NCBI RefSeq assembly: GCF_029350945.1
Contig: NZ_JARKMS010000003.1
Span: 310,001 to 374,000 of the forward strand
DNA: 64,000 bases
Source of the DNA: Maribacter huludaoensis
Lineage (GTDB): Bacteria; Bacteroidota; Bacteroidia; Flavobacteriales; Flavobacteriaceae
Direction of reading: 5' to 3'
Shown piece after piece: positions 49,462 to 58,686 of this stretch (within the stretch, counting starts at the first letter, position 1; every line of letters starts with the position of its first letter). Under the pieces are notes generated by a model that saw nothing but the letters and a program-made list of their open reading frames with translations, did no database searches and was not told the DNA's origin. The translations under genes were made by a program, and so were the position numbers.

Positions 49462-50094
49462 ATGGAATTATTGGATAAATTGAATTGGAGATATGCAGCT
49501 AAAGCCATGAATGGTGAAAAAGTTGCCGAAGATAAAGTGGAACGCATATTAGAGGCGGCACGCTTGGCTCCTACTTCTAGTGGCTTACAGCCTTTTGAAA
49601 TTATAGTGGTTAAAAATCAAGATATAAAAGAACAGATTAGACCGGTAGCATGGAACCAATCTATGATTACAGATTGTTCTCACCTTTTGGTATTTGCCGC
49701 TTGGGACACGTATACGGAAGAACGCATTAACTATATGTTCGACCTTACCAATGAAATTCGTGGTTTTAAAAATGAAGGTTGGGAAAACTATAGAAAGATG
49801 TTGTTGGATTCATATCCACAAAAAGATGAAGAGGAGAATTTTAACCACGCGGCAAAGCAAGCTTATATTGCTTTTTCACAAGCCATTGCTGCGGCAGCTT
49901 TTGAAAAAGTAGATGCAACGCCTATTGAGGGTTTTGATCCTGCAGCTGTAGATAAAATATTGGGTCTTCGTGAAAAAGGATTAAGAAGTGCGGTATTATT
50001 GCCGTTAGGCTATAGGAATGAAAGTGAAGATTGGTTGGTGAACCTTGTAAAGGTGAGAAAACCAATGAAAGATTTGGTTACTGTTATAGAATAG
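49462..50094 (+). CDS. NfsB-like NAD(P)H nitroreductase
   Basis: A 210-residue FMN protein of the oxygen-insensitive nitroreductase family (LNWRYAAKAMNGEKVAEDKV, ARLAPTSSGLQPFEI, KQAYIAFSQAIAAAAFEKVD, KGLRSAVLLPLGYR). It starts 13 bp after the upstream gene in the TetR-led operon. It may reduce quinones or nitro compounds. Confidence 0.9.
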   Translation: MELLDKLNWRYAAKAMNGEKVAEDKVERILEAARLAPTSSGLQPFEIIVVKNQDIKEQIRPVAWNQSMITDCSHLLVFAAWDTYTEERINYMFDLTNEIRGFKNEGWENYRKMLLDSYPQKDEEENFNHAAKQAYIAFSQAIAAAAFEKVDATPIEGFDPAAVDKILGLREKGLRSAVLLPLGYRNESEDWLVNLVKVRKPMKDLVTVIE

Positions 50095-50133
50095 TAAAGC
50101 CAATGAACAATTAAAAATTAAAAGAGAAAGAAA

Positions 50134-51291
50134 ATGAACAATTTTGAATTTAAGAATCCCACCAAAATCATTTTTGGAAAGGATACGATTAAAAAAATAG
50201 AAAGTGAAATACCCGCCAATGCAAAAGTACTTATGCTTTACGGTGGCGGAAGTATTAAGAAAAATGGCATTTACGATCAGGTAACCAAGGCACTGTCCAA
50301 TTTTGATGTTATTGAGTTTGGCGGAATTCCTGCCAATCCAGAATATGATACATTGATGAAGGCGTTGAAGGTTATTAAGGATGAAAATATATCTTACTTA
50401 TTGGCAGTAGGCGGCGGTTCTGTAATTGATGGGACAAAATTCCTTTCTGCGGCAGCTGTTTATGAAGGTGACACCCCATGGGATATACTAACCAAAAAGG
50501 TAAGAACACAAAAAGGAATGCCATTTGGTACGGTTTTGACTTTACCGGCAACAGGTTCTGAAATGAATTCAGGAGCGGTAATAACAAGAGCGGAAACAAA
50601 GGAGAAATTAGCCATGGGCGGACCAGGATTGTTCCCAGAGTTTTCCGTACTTGACCCACAAGTGATTACATCTATTCCTGAACGTCAATTGGTAAACGGA
50701 ATTACCGATGCTTTTACACATGTTTTGGAACAGTACATGACGTATCCTATAGAAGCATCGTTACAAGATAGATTTGCAGAAAGTATTATGCAAACGTTGA
50801 TCGAAGTAGCGCCAAAGGTGATTAAAGATCCTACCGATTATAAACCTGCGGCCGATTTTATGTGGAGCTGTACCATGGCCTTGAACGGATTAATTCAAAA
50901 AGGAGTACCTGGAGATTGGGCCGTGCACATGATGGGGCATGAATTAACCGCGTTGTTCGGTATTGATCATGCACGTACATTGGCAATTGTGGCACCAAGT
51001 CATTACAAGTATAATTTTGAGGCCAAAAAGGAAAAATTGGCTCAATATGGCGAACGTGTATGGAATATAACCGAGGGAAGTGTTGATGACAAGGCTTATG
51101 CGGCTATTGAGAAAACCGAAGCTTTCTTTCAAGAATTGGGCATAGATACCAAATTGTCAGATTATACTAAAGAATACGAAGGTACTGCTGAAGAGATTGC
51201 TAAACGTTTTACCGAACGAGGATGGAAATTAGGTGAGCGACAAGCTCTAATGCCAGAAGACGCTGAAAAAATCGTAAAAATGGCTTATTAA
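50134..51291 (+). CDS. iron-containing alcohol dehydrogenase (YqhD/BdhA-like)
   Basis: The 385-residue group III alcohol dehydrogenase has NAD(P) loop LLAVGGGSVIDGTKFL, metal-ligand regions GITDAFTHVLEQYMT and HMMGHELTALFGIDHARTLA. It resembles YqhD, an NADPH-dependent aldehyde reductase that clears reactive aldehydes. It is the last gene of the TetR-led operon and a strong terminator follows. Confidence 0.92.
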   Translation: MNNFEFKNPTKIIFGKDTIKKIESEIPANAKVLMLYGGGSIKKNGIYDQVTKALSNFDVIEFGGIPANPEYDTLMKALKVIKDENISYLLAVGGGSVIDGTKFLSAAAVYEGDTPWDILTKKVRTQKGMPFGTVLTLPATGSEMNSGAVITRAETKEKLAMGGPGLFPEFSVLDPQVITSIPERQLVNGITDAFTHVLEQYMTYPIEASLQDRFAESIMQTLIEVAPKVIKDPTDYKPAADFMWSCTMALNGLIQKGVPGDWAVHMMGHELTALFGIDHARTLAIVAPSHYKYNFEAKKEKLAQYGERVWNITEGSVDDKAYAAIEKTEAFFQELGIDTKLSDYTKEYEGTAEEIAKRFTERGWKLGERQALMPEDAEKIVKMAY

Positions 51292-51309
51292 CATTAAGTT
51301 TGAGTGTTG

Positions 51310-51346
51310 AAAAAGGGGGTGTCTTTACAAAAGGCATCCCCTTTTT
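51310..51346 (+). terminator. intrinsic terminator of the TetR-led operon
   Basis: AAAAAGGGGGTG pairs with CATCCCCTTTTT (one G-T pair) around an inner CTTT/AAAG stem, ending in T5. It lies 19 bp past the alcohol dehydrogenase stop. Confidence 0.82.
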
Positions 51347-51401
51347 GTTGTAAAGGAGCTATACAAGGTTTTTAGGTTATGAACAAATAAGATAAAACCA
51401 A

Positions 51402-51409
51402 TATCTTCG
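51402..51409 (+). promoter_or_regulatory. putative -7 box of the EamA gene
   Basis: TATCTTCG differs by one base from TAnnTTTG, 8 bases before the ATG at 51418, so the transcript would be nearly leaderless. Confidence 0.3.
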
Positions 51410-51417
51410 CGCGCATT

Positions 51418-52317
51418 ATGTGGATGTACCTTGGACTTTTAGCGGCGTTATTTTTAGGATTACACAACTTATGCAAAAAACATGCTGTACAGGGCAATGA
51501 GGTTTTTCCTGTATTGTTGGGTACGATCTCATCGGGGTTTTTATTGCTCCTGCCCTTTTATTTTGGCTCCTTGCTCTTCAAGGAATATATGGTGTCCATA
51601 GATTTCTATATCACCAATATTCCTCTTGAAACTCACGGATTTATTGCAATTAAATCAGCTATCATGGCAGCATCATGGGTGCTGGCCTACCAAGCATTAA
51701 AACATTTGCCCATAACCATTGTTACGCCCATAAGATCTGCGGGACCATTTTTTACTTTTATAGGTGCCATTACCATTTATCAGGAAAAACCGAATTCATG
51801 GCAGTGGATCGGTTTTTTTCTTATCATATTTTCTGTGATTCTCTACTCAAGAATCGGTAAAAAAGAAGGAATCCATTTTAAGAGAAATAAATGGATTTTT
51901 GCTATTGTTGGAGCAACTTTTTTAGGAGCTTCAAGCGGTTTGTACGATAAATTTTTAATTCAAAGCTTAGCCTTGAATCCGCAGACGTTGCAATTTTGGT
52001 TTTGCTTTTACACGGTTCTATTTTTATTGATCATACTTACGGTAACTTGGTTTCCTTATGCCGAAAAAAGAAAGGCATTTACTTGGAGATGGACCATACC
52101 ATTGGTGGGTATTTTACTTCAAATTGCAGATTACTTTTACTTTAAGGCATTACAGGATCCAGATGCATTGATCATGCTTTTATCGGCCATTAAACGAAGT
52201 CAAATTCTTATTGCCGTGGTCATAGGTGGCTTTATCTTCAAAGAGCAAAATAAGCGTGAAAAGCTAGTTCCATTGGCAGGTATTATGCTGGGCGTTTTTC
52301 TAATACTATATAGCTAG
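51418..52317 (+). CDS. EamA/DMT family transporter
   Basis: A 299-residue inner-membrane protein with ten hydrophobic segments in two EamA halves. The first ends in TPIRSAGPFFTFIGAITIYQ and the second starts at FAIVGATFLGASSGLYDKFL, each near a conserved gate motif. The family exports metabolites or takes up amino acids and sugars. The substrate is unknown. Confidence 0.87.
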   Translation: MWMYLGLLAALFLGLHNLCKKHAVQGNEVFPVLLGTISSGFLLLLPFYFGSLLFKEYMVSIDFYITNIPLETHGFIAIKSAIMAASWVLAYQALKHLPITIVTPIRSAGPFFTFIGAITIYQEKPNSWQWIGFFLIIFSVILYSRIGKKEGIHFKRNKWIFAIVGATFLGASSGLYDKFLIQSLALNPQTLQFWFCFYTVLFLLIILTVTWFPYAEKRKAFTWRWTIPLVGILLQIADYFYFKALQDPDALIMLLSAIKRSQILIAVVIGGFIFKEQNKREKLVPLAGIMLGVFLILYS

Positions 52318-52337
52318 TGCTTAAATATTCCTTCTAA

Positions 52338-52369
52338 TTGGTATTGCCCCCTTGTAGGTAGTATCTTTG
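52338..52369 (+). promoter_or_regulatory. promoter of the half-helicase gene
   Basis: TTG (52338-52340), a 21-base spacer and TATCTTTG (52362-52369) match the Bacteroidetes promoter pattern, 35 bp ahead of the ATG at 52405. Confidence 0.5.
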
Positions 52370-52404
52370 CACATGAACAGCTCGTTTAATTTGTATCATT
52401 AGCT

Positions 52405-53016
52405 ATGGCATTTAAAAAACTGAATCCGCATTTACTTGAAAGGTTGACAGCATTGGCAATTGAAAAGCCCACTTCACTTCAGAAGAAGAGTATACCGGTT
52501 ATTAAAAGTGGAGCAAATGTATATTGTTATGGTCCTAAGGAGAGTGGAAAAACCACCGCTTTAATTTTGACAACTTTACAAAAATTACAGTGCAAGGCAG
52601 ACGGTAATGCGCCTAGAGCAGTGGTCGTTGTTGAAAACAAAGAAAAAGTGCTGGAGCTCTATGATAAGTTTTTTGAGTATACCAAGTATACGGATATGAG
52701 GCTCTATGCCAGTTATAAAGAACTGCATATAGACATTCAGAAGTCGGAAATTTTTGAGGGGATCGATGTATTGATTACCACCCCTACTACCCTACATAAA
52801 TTGTTTTTGTTAAATGGTGTAAGTACTTCGCAATTAAAAATTTGCAGTATTGATGACGGTGATTTTTTAATTCAGAAATCCGATTATATCGCAATGGTTA
52901 CGGTTTCACAAAGTATAAGAAAATGCCAGTATGTACTATATGCCGAAAAATTATCTCCAAAATTAGAGCGATTTGAAGATTTCTTCATGGAACGTGCACA
53001 GTATGTCTCTGAGTAA
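52405..53016 (+). CDS. RecA1-only DEAD/DEAH-helicase-like protein
   Basis: The 203-residue protein carries only the first RecA domain. A Q-motif-like start (EKPTSLQKKSIPVI), motif I GPKESGKTT and a degenerate motif Ia (VVVENKEKVLELYDK) are visible. TPGR is replaced by TTPTTL and DEAD by SIDDGDFL. The second helicase domain is absent and the gene has its own promoter and a proper stop. It may bind ATP or RNA without unwinding. Possibly a domain remnant or an adaptor. Confidence 0.75.
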   Translation: MAFKKLNPHLLERLTALAIEKPTSLQKKSIPVIKSGANVYCYGPKESGKTTALILTTLQKLQCKADGNAPRAVVVVENKEKVLELYDKFFEYTKYTDMRLYASYKELHIDIQKSEIFEGIDVLITTPTTLHKLFLLNGVSTSQLKICSIDDGDFLIQKSDYIAMVTVSQSIRKCQYVLYAEKLSPKLERFEDFFMERAQYVSE

Positions 53017-53032
53017 ATACATTTTACTTTTT

Positions 53033-53791
53033 TTATTCTAAATCTTTTAAAACCTTAATGGTGCTTTCGTAACCAATTTTGAAGATCGTATCTATATTGC
53101 GCATATCAAAAGTTGCGAACTCACAAAGTTCATTTGGTGATATTACAAATTTACAAGTAGGGAATTTTGCAAGAGATTCTGCGGCTGATTTTATTTTGTA
53201 TGCTCTTTCAAGAACATTGTATGAATGTTTGAGGTCATTGATGGCTACAGGTTTAAGAGCGTTTACATAGCTACCAATTATAGTTTCACAAGAGCTTAAT
53301 AGAGGTTCTACAGGGAAATTGTTCAGTACACCGCCATCTATATAATAAGACCCTTCTATATCAATTGGAGAGAAAACACCGGGAAAAGTTGCCGAGGCTA
53401 GAATGGGTTTGATCAATTCTCCTTTTTCAAATATGACTAATTCGCCCTTTATAATGTCGGTAGCAGTAATAAACAATGGTTTTGGTAAGGCACCAAAATC
53501 ATCATTTGGAAAAAACTTTTTAAACTCGTCATAAAACTTTTCGGTATCTAAAAATCCGGGTTTTCTTCTTGCGAACCTATTGGTGTGAAAAATTGGAATT
53601 GCCTTGAAAAAGTCTAAAATTTCTTGCCATTGAATACCACCAGCGTATAGCGCACCAACTATGGCACCTGCACTGGTACCTGAAATATGGGTCGGAAAAA
53701 TATCATATTCTTCCAAGGCTTTTATGGTGCCAATATGGGCTACACCTCTAATACCACCTCCAGATAACACTAATCCTGTATTCATGACCAT
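53033..53791 (-). CDS. patatin-like phospholipase (RssA-like)
   Basis: A 252-residue patatin protein with oxyanion loop LSGGGIRGVAHIG, nucleophile elbow GTSAGAIVG (S40) and catalytic DGGVLNNFPVEPL. Length and motifs match bacterial RssA/YchK-type esterases. The start may be ATG 53791 or the next ATG at 53785. It lies 20 bp downstream of the lipoprotein-size gene at 53812 and could be co-transcribed with it. Confidence 0.9.
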   Translation of the reverse strand: MVMNTGLVLSGGGIRGVAHIGTIKALEEYDIFPTHISGTSAGAIVGALYAGGIQWQEILDFFKAIPIFHTNRFARRKPGFLDTEKFYDEFKKFFPNDDFGALPKPLFITATDIIKGELVIFEKGELIKPILASATFPGVFSPIDIEGSYYIDGGVLNNFPVEPLLSSCETIIGSYVNALKPVAINDLKHSYNVLERAYKIKSAAESLAKFPTCKFVISPNELCEFATFDMRNIDTIFKIGYESTIKVLKDLE

Positions 53792-53811
53792 TTATTTAAT
53801 TAGGTTAAAAT

Positions 53812-54426
53812 TCAATTTTCTGCCACTATTTCAAATTTTATCAATCCGCCATCAATTTCAGCCTTCTGTAAATATCCACGTTCATAGTAGTACACATTTT
53901 CATGTTTTTTGGCGTTGATCTTTTTATAGACATGATTGCCTAAAGGTACAATGGTGTTAAAGCTACCATCTTGTTCAGAATAGCAACTATCAATACCTAT
54001 AGGTTCTTTAAAATATAAAACTATGGTCGCATAATGTATAGCATTTTCTATAACCGATTCTTTCTTTTTGTTTTTAGTAATTAGGTAGGTTTTATCTGCA
54101 CGGTTGGTGATGATATCGGCATAGGGTTTATCATCTACCCCAATGATTACGCTAGCCTTTTTTAATAGGTTATCCTCAAATACAACATCATATTTATAAT
54201 CTACTTCAATTTCCTTGATCACCCTTGTTTTAATTGCCGTAATACTTTGATAATGAATTTTTGTACCATTAACAACTTTGGTAGCTTTTAGGGTGCCAAT
54301 GGCTTTGTCTTTATTGATAATGGTAAAGTTTAGGGTATTCTTACTGGTATTAACAGTATTTGGGGTTGCACTTAGCAGAGTCATAGCAAAAATGAAAATA
54401 CCAAGTAGTTGATTTGTTGACGACAT
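53812..54426 (-). CDS. exported protein, possibly DUF6134-like
   Basis: A 204-residue protein with an N-terminal signal (LLGIFIFAMTLLSATPNTVN) and a beta-rich body (KDKAIGTLKATKVVNGTKIH, YKYDVVFEDNLLKKASVIIG) that resembles periplasmic DUF6134 proteins. I am not sure of the family. Its function is unknown. It precedes the patatin gene on the same strand. Confidence 0.6.
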   Translation of the reverse strand: MSSTNQLLGIFIFAMTLLSATPNTVNTSKNTLNFTIINKDKAIGTLKATKVVNGTKIHYQSITAIKTRVIKEIEVDYKYDVVFEDNLLKKASVIIGVDDKPYADIITNRADKTYLITKNKKKESVIENAIHYATIVLYFKEPIGIDSCYSEQDGSFNTIVPLGNHVYKKINAKKHENVYYYERGYLQKAEIDGGLIKFEIVAEN

Positions 54427-54536
54427 TAGCTAATTATTGTTTTGAGGATGAATAATGTAATGAAGTAGTAAATCTAACAAAACGTGTTCTTGTAAAAACT
54501 AACCGTTGTCATATTTCACTACTATTCATAAACAGA

Positions 54537-54566
54537 AAAGGCCTACCCATTATGGGTAAGCCCTTT
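54537..54566 (-). terminator. intrinsic terminator of the DUF6515-like gene
   Basis: TACCCA/TGGGTA core with GGC/GCC and AAA/TTT outer pairs and two mismatches. On the minus strand it ends CCTTTTCTGTTT, starting 22 bp past the stop at 54588. Confidence 0.6.
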
Positions 54567-54587
54567 ACAAATTCAATTTTAATTTAA

Positions 54588-55172
54588 TTATTCCATATCA
54601 ATAATACCTACCACTTCATAGGCTCTAGAACCGTCCAGTTGTATTTTTTCATAAAGTATGTTAGCATATTCATAGTATGTTAAACCGTCAATAGTAACTT
54701 TTTCATACCCATCTGGTAATTCATAAACTACGGTGCCAATTTCTGGTTCAACCACCTCATATCCAGAATTTGCTTCAATATAAAAAGTGCCCCCTACATT
54801 AAAATAAAGTCGATTATTAAATCTTACTCTTGCTGAATTAGCAGGTAAAGTGTTGATTCTAAATCCTACTTTTGGTGCAATAGCAATATATCTACCTCTA
54901 GAAGCCGTATAATATTTATTATTGGCATAGTAATAATTTTGACCATTGTGTCTAACCACGGTTTTATTAGGAACCGATCTCACCGAAACCACCTTTTTCG
55001 TTGGTGTTCTGTATACTACTTTCTTACTGGAAACCCTTCCAGGTGTTTTAGTTACAGTCCTGGTAGTGGTAGTTTTTGTTGTTGTTCTTTTACGTGTTTG
55101 GGCATTGCTAGGTAAAGCAAAAGCAATTAATAACAAACCAAGTATTGCATATGTTTTAGTATTTGTTTTCAT
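54588..55172 (-). CDS. DUF6515-like secreted protein
   Basis: The 194-residue protein has a signal peptide (ILGLLLIAFALPSNAQ), a basic Thr/Arg/Lys linker (TRKRTTTKTTTTRTVTKTP), and a Tyr-rich domain (GQNYYYANNKYYTASRGRYI, ELPDGYEKVTIDGLTYYEYA). That domain matches the DUF6515 pattern of repeated YYY and LP-GY motifs. It is likely periplasmic or surface-exposed, of unknown function. The basic linker may bind nucleic acid or polyanions. Confidence 0.78.
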   Translation of the reverse strand: MKTNTKTYAILGLLLIAFALPSNAQTRKRTTTKTTTTRTVTKTPGRVSSKKVVYRTPTKKVVSVRSVPNKTVVRHNGQNYYYANNKYYTASRGRYIAIAPKVGFRINTLPANSARVRFNNRLYFNVGGTFYIEANSGYEVVEPEIGTVVYELPDGYEKVTIDGLTYYEYANILYEKIQLDGSRAYEVVGIIDME

Positions 55173-55366
55173 CTGTTTTAGTTTTAAAAGTTAAACTTTA
55201 CTTTATCGTTCCATACTTTGACAAGTAATATGGCAAGTGGTTTAAATGAAACAGATGAAAAAACTGTACTAATAGATGATTTAGGGAATTTGATCTACGA
55301 ATGAGTAAATTGTATAGAAGTTTTAAGGTTGAGTTTTGGTGGTACTTTACGTTATTGGTTTAGCGT

Positions 55367-57265
55367 TTAAGATTTGGCATTGTTCTGTTGGTTTTTCAAT
55401 ACTTTTCTAATAGACTCACTATCCCAATGAATATCATATTCAACAATGCCTCTTTTAAAATCCTCCTCCAATAATCGCTCTTGCTCTTCAAGTTCTTTTC
55501 TAACCTTAAAAAGGTAATCATCATCGCCTTTAGGTTCCATTGCAAGCCTTCTTAAACTAGATTCATCATACTTAATGAAATTCTGGACCTGTCTAATTAA
55601 GGTGTATTTTCTAAAACCTAGTTTACTTAAGACATCTTTTGCCAATGCTAAAGAGGTATCCAATGATTCTCGGTAAATATTCTCAAAGCCCAAATTCAGC
55701 AATTCATATGCATCATTTCTATTCTGGGCACGTATCATTAATTCTACATGAGGATATTTTTCTTTTACAAGTTTGGTAATTTCTTGTGTTATGGGAGGAT
55801 TATCTATGGCGCATATCAATATTTTAGCCTTTGCAATACCTGCAGCTTCAAGAAGATCAATTCTAGTGGCATCACCATAATATACTTCAAAACCCATTTT
55901 GCGGAGTACATCTACCCTATTGGAGTCTTGATCTAGTATAGTAGCTTCAATACCATGAGAGCGTAAAAATCTACCGACCGTACTTCCAAAATGACCAAAA
56001 CCTACCAAAATAACATTTTGTGATTTCGCAATATGATCCATAGGTCTTTTGATGGACTCCTTAGTTCCAATTTTTGGTAAGATGAAACGTTCGTTTATGA
56101 TACTGATAATGGGAGTAATGGACATGGTCAGTGCCGTGATTACCAACATTATATCCATCTGTTCCTGATCTAGGATATTTAATTGAAATGCGAAGGATAA
56201 CAATACGAAAGCAAATTCCCCAATTTGGGCCAAGCTAAATGTTAACAACAAGTTTTGGTCCAGTTTTAGGTTAAATACCTTTCCCGTAATAAAAAGTATC
56301 AATGCCTTTATCAAAACTATTGCCAATAATATACCGCCAATGGTCAACGGAATTTTGGCAATGACCACAAAATTGATGGACGCACCTACGGCTATAAAGA
56401 ACAAACCTAAAAGAAGGTTTTTAAAAGGTTCAAGGTTACTTTCAAGTTCATGTTTGTACTCACTACTAGAAAGTACCACTCCGCCTAAAAAGGCACCTAA
56501 AGCAGGTGATAGACCAACATACTCCATTAAGAATGAAATACTGAATACGATTAACAAAGCAGAGGCAAACAGCAGTTCCCTAACTCCCGTTTTAGCAACT
56601 CTTCTTAACATGGGAACAATTAAATATTGACCCGCACCTATGATCAACACTACAGATAGAATAATGGCCAATGTTTGGTAGCCCATGGGCAAACCATCTA
56701 AAAGATTACCGGTAGATTCATGACTATCTGCAGCTGCTTCAACCTCGGTATTGGAAAGCAAAGGAATTGCTCCCAACATAAAGATCACGATGATATCTTG
56801 AAATAATAATATGGAAAATGCCGAATTACCAAAGGTAGTTTCCATAAGGCCTTTTTCATCAATAGTTTGCATGGCTATAGCCGTTGAAGATAAAGCTACC
56901 GCCATAGATATCACCAAGGCAACCTTCCAATCAAAATCAATTAGTATAAAAAAGAGATAAGAGAGCAGCATGGTCCCGGCAACTTGTAAACCACCCATAC
57001 CAGCAATGGATTTACGCATATTCCAGAAGTTCTTTGGTTCAATTTCAAGCCCAATCAAGAAAAGCATGACCACTACCCCAAATTCAGCAAAATGAAGGAT
57101 GTCTTCTCCCTCTTCACCTATAAATCCTAAAACATACGGACCTATTAAAACTCCGGCGATCAGATAGCCTAAAACGGAGCTCAAGCCTAGTCTTTTAGCT
57201 ATTGAAACACAGATGATCGCTCCCAATAAAAATACAATGGCATCAAAAAGAAGGCTTCCGGTCAT
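55367..57265 (-). CDS. Kef-type CPA2 K+/H+ antiporter with TrkA-N domain
   Basis: A 632-residue cation:proton antiporter-2 with about twelve membrane helices (to about residue 395) and a C-terminal Rossmann TrkA-N domain (ILVGFGHFGSTVGRFLRSHG, then VYYGDATRIDLLEAAGI). The regulatory loop HELESNLEPFKNLLLGLFFI corresponds to HALESDIE of KefC. It exports K+ and is probably gated by electrophile-glutathione adducts. The KefF-like partner gene is 41 bp upstream on the same strand. Confidence 0.92.
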   Translation of the reverse strand: MTGSLLFDAIVFLLGAIICVSIAKRLGLSSVLGYLIAGVLIGPYVLGFIGEEGEDILHFAEFGVVVMLFLIGLEIEPKNFWNMRKSIAGMGGLQVAGTMLLSYLFFILIDFDWKVALVISMAVALSSTAIAMQTIDEKGLMETTFGNSAFSILLFQDIIVIFMLGAIPLLSNTEVEAAADSHESTGNLLDGLPMGYQTLAIILSVVLIIGAGQYLIVPMLRRVAKTGVRELLFASALLIVFSISFLMEYVGLSPALGAFLGGVVLSSSEYKHELESNLEPFKNLLLGLFFIAVGASINFVVIAKIPLTIGGILLAIVLIKALILFITGKVFNLKLDQNLLLTFSLAQIGEFAFVLLSFAFQLNILDQEQMDIMLVITALTMSITPIISIINERFILPKIGTKESIKRPMDHIAKSQNVILVGFGHFGSTVGRFLRSHGIEATILDQDSNRVDVLRKMGFEVYYGDATRIDLLEAAGIAKAKILICAIDNPPITQEITKLVKEKYPHVELMIRAQNRNDAYELLNLGFENIYRESLDTSLALAKDVLSKLGFRKYTLIRQVQNFIKYDESSLRRLAMEPKGDDDYLFKVRKELEEQERLLEEDFKRGIVEYDIHWDSESIRKVLKNQQNNAKS

Positions 57266-57306
57266 AATTGGTTTGGTTTATTTAGCGCTCTTGATACAAC
57301 TGAACT

Positions 57307-57858
57307 TTACGTACTAAGCACCGTCTTTTCATTTTGTAGGCTATCTATCAAAGAACTGTATTGCGAACCGTATTCGCTAAGCTGTTCATCAGTTAATCTA
57401 TAGGTACCCATAACGGTAAATGGTTGTCTATAATTCATCAGACAAAGGTTGGCGGTCTGTTCAAAAGGTCTTAAAAACTCGGTAATGGTATAGCTGTTGC
57501 TACCTTGTGAGCAATACAATTCTTTACTTCCACCGGTAGTAATAGCGTTTAGACATATTTTTGAAGTTAGGGCCTTGCCCTTTGGTCCGTACGCCCAATT
57601 AAATTCCAACACCATATCTATCCATTGCTTTAATAAAGGCGGACAACTGTACCAGTACATTGGATGATGCCAAACGATTACATCATGTTCTTCCAATAAT
57701 TTTTTTTCATAGGAAACATCAATATGAAAATCTGGATACTCTTCATACAAATCGTGAAAGGTTACACCCTCTTTATTTCTGATATAATTGACCAAAATGG
57801 TATTTGCCCTAGATTTCTCAAACTTTGGGTGAGCAAATAAAACAAGTACTTTTTTCAT
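57307..57858 (-). CDS. kefF: KefF-like NAD(P)H quinone oxidoreductase
   Basis: The 183-residue flavodoxin-like protein matches KefF/NQO1-type enzymes: LVLFAHPKFEKSRANTIL, DVIVWHHPMYWYSCPPLLKQ and WAYGPKGKALTSKI. In E. coli the KefF ancillary subunit activates KefC. Its position directly before the Kef antiporter gene supports that pairing. Confidence 0.9.
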   Translation of the reverse strand: MKKVLVLFAHPKFEKSRANTILVNYIRNKEGVTFHDLYEEYPDFHIDVSYEKKLLEEHDVIVWHHPMYWYSCPPLLKQWIDMVLEFNWAYGPKGKALTSKICLNAITTGGSKELYCSQGSNSYTITEFLRPFEQTANLCLMNYRQPFTVMGTYRLTDEQLSEYGSQYSSLIDSLQNEKTVLST

Positions 57859-57901
57859 GTTATATCAATTAAGAATAATGACCTATGGTTTAGTAAGCCA
57901 A

Positions 57902-58525
57902 TTACTTCGTAATTAGATTAAAGGAGATTTTAATACCCTCTATGATCATACCCGTACCAATAATGGCTATGATAAGACCCATTATTTTTCCAATTACCGA
58001 AATAACGTTAAAGCCAACTAATTTTACTATTAAATTACTAAGTCTGAACGTGAAATAAGTTAGAAGGCTCATAAAACCGAATACGGCAATAACTATGGCA
58101 ATATGTACCGGTTGTGCACTGGACACAAAGTTCATTGCGGTAACAATAGTTCCCGGACCGGCCAAAATTGGAATGGCAAGTGGAGACACGGCAATATTCT
58201 CATCAATATTTACGTGTTTTATATTTTTTACGTTAGATTGTTTTGATTGAAGCATCTCAAAACCAATATAGAAAATTAGAATTCCGCCCGTGATCTTAAA
58301 CGCCGGAATACTAATATTGAAAAGTTCAAAAATATACTTTCCTAAAAGCACAAAGACCAGTACAATAATAAATGCAATTAGGTTTGCTCTTTTATTGATA
58401 TCCTCTTTAGTTTTATTATCGGCACCTTGGGTTAACGATAAAAAAACGGTCATGTTAGAAATTGGGTTTGTAATGGCAAAGAAACCAGTAAAAACGGCAA
58501 TTGAAAATGTAATTAAGTCATCCAT
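57902..58525 (-). CDS. MarC family integral membrane protein
   Basis: A 207-residue MarC/UPF0056 protein with six hydrophobic segments (FFAITNPISNMTVFLSLTQG, SPLAIPILAGPGTIVTAMNF). The family's function is unsettled; an early link to antibiotic resistance was not confirmed. I chose the ATG at 58525 over the upstream in-frame TTG at 58537. It lies 43 bp upstream of kefF on the same strand. Confidence 0.88.
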   Translation of the reverse strand: MDDLITFSIAVFTGFFAITNPISNMTVFLSLTQGADNKTKEDINKRANLIAFIIVLVFVLLGKYIFELFNISIPAFKITGGILIFYIGFEMLQSKQSNVKNIKHVNIDENIAVSPLAIPILAGPGTIVTAMNFVSSAQPVHIAIVIAVFGFMSLLTYFTFRLSNLIVKLVGFNVISVIGKIMGLIIAIIGTGMIIEGIKISFNLITK

Positions 58526-58686
58526 TATTATGAGCAAAAATTAATCGTGCAAGAACTTCAATTCCATTTTAAATTCCTAAATAATTTTGAAACTTTTGGG
58601 AATTATTGAAAAATAAGAAAAGATGAGACCATTTTAAAATTAATCTCATTTTTAAACTGGAATACTTTAAGGGTACAGGTTTTAAA

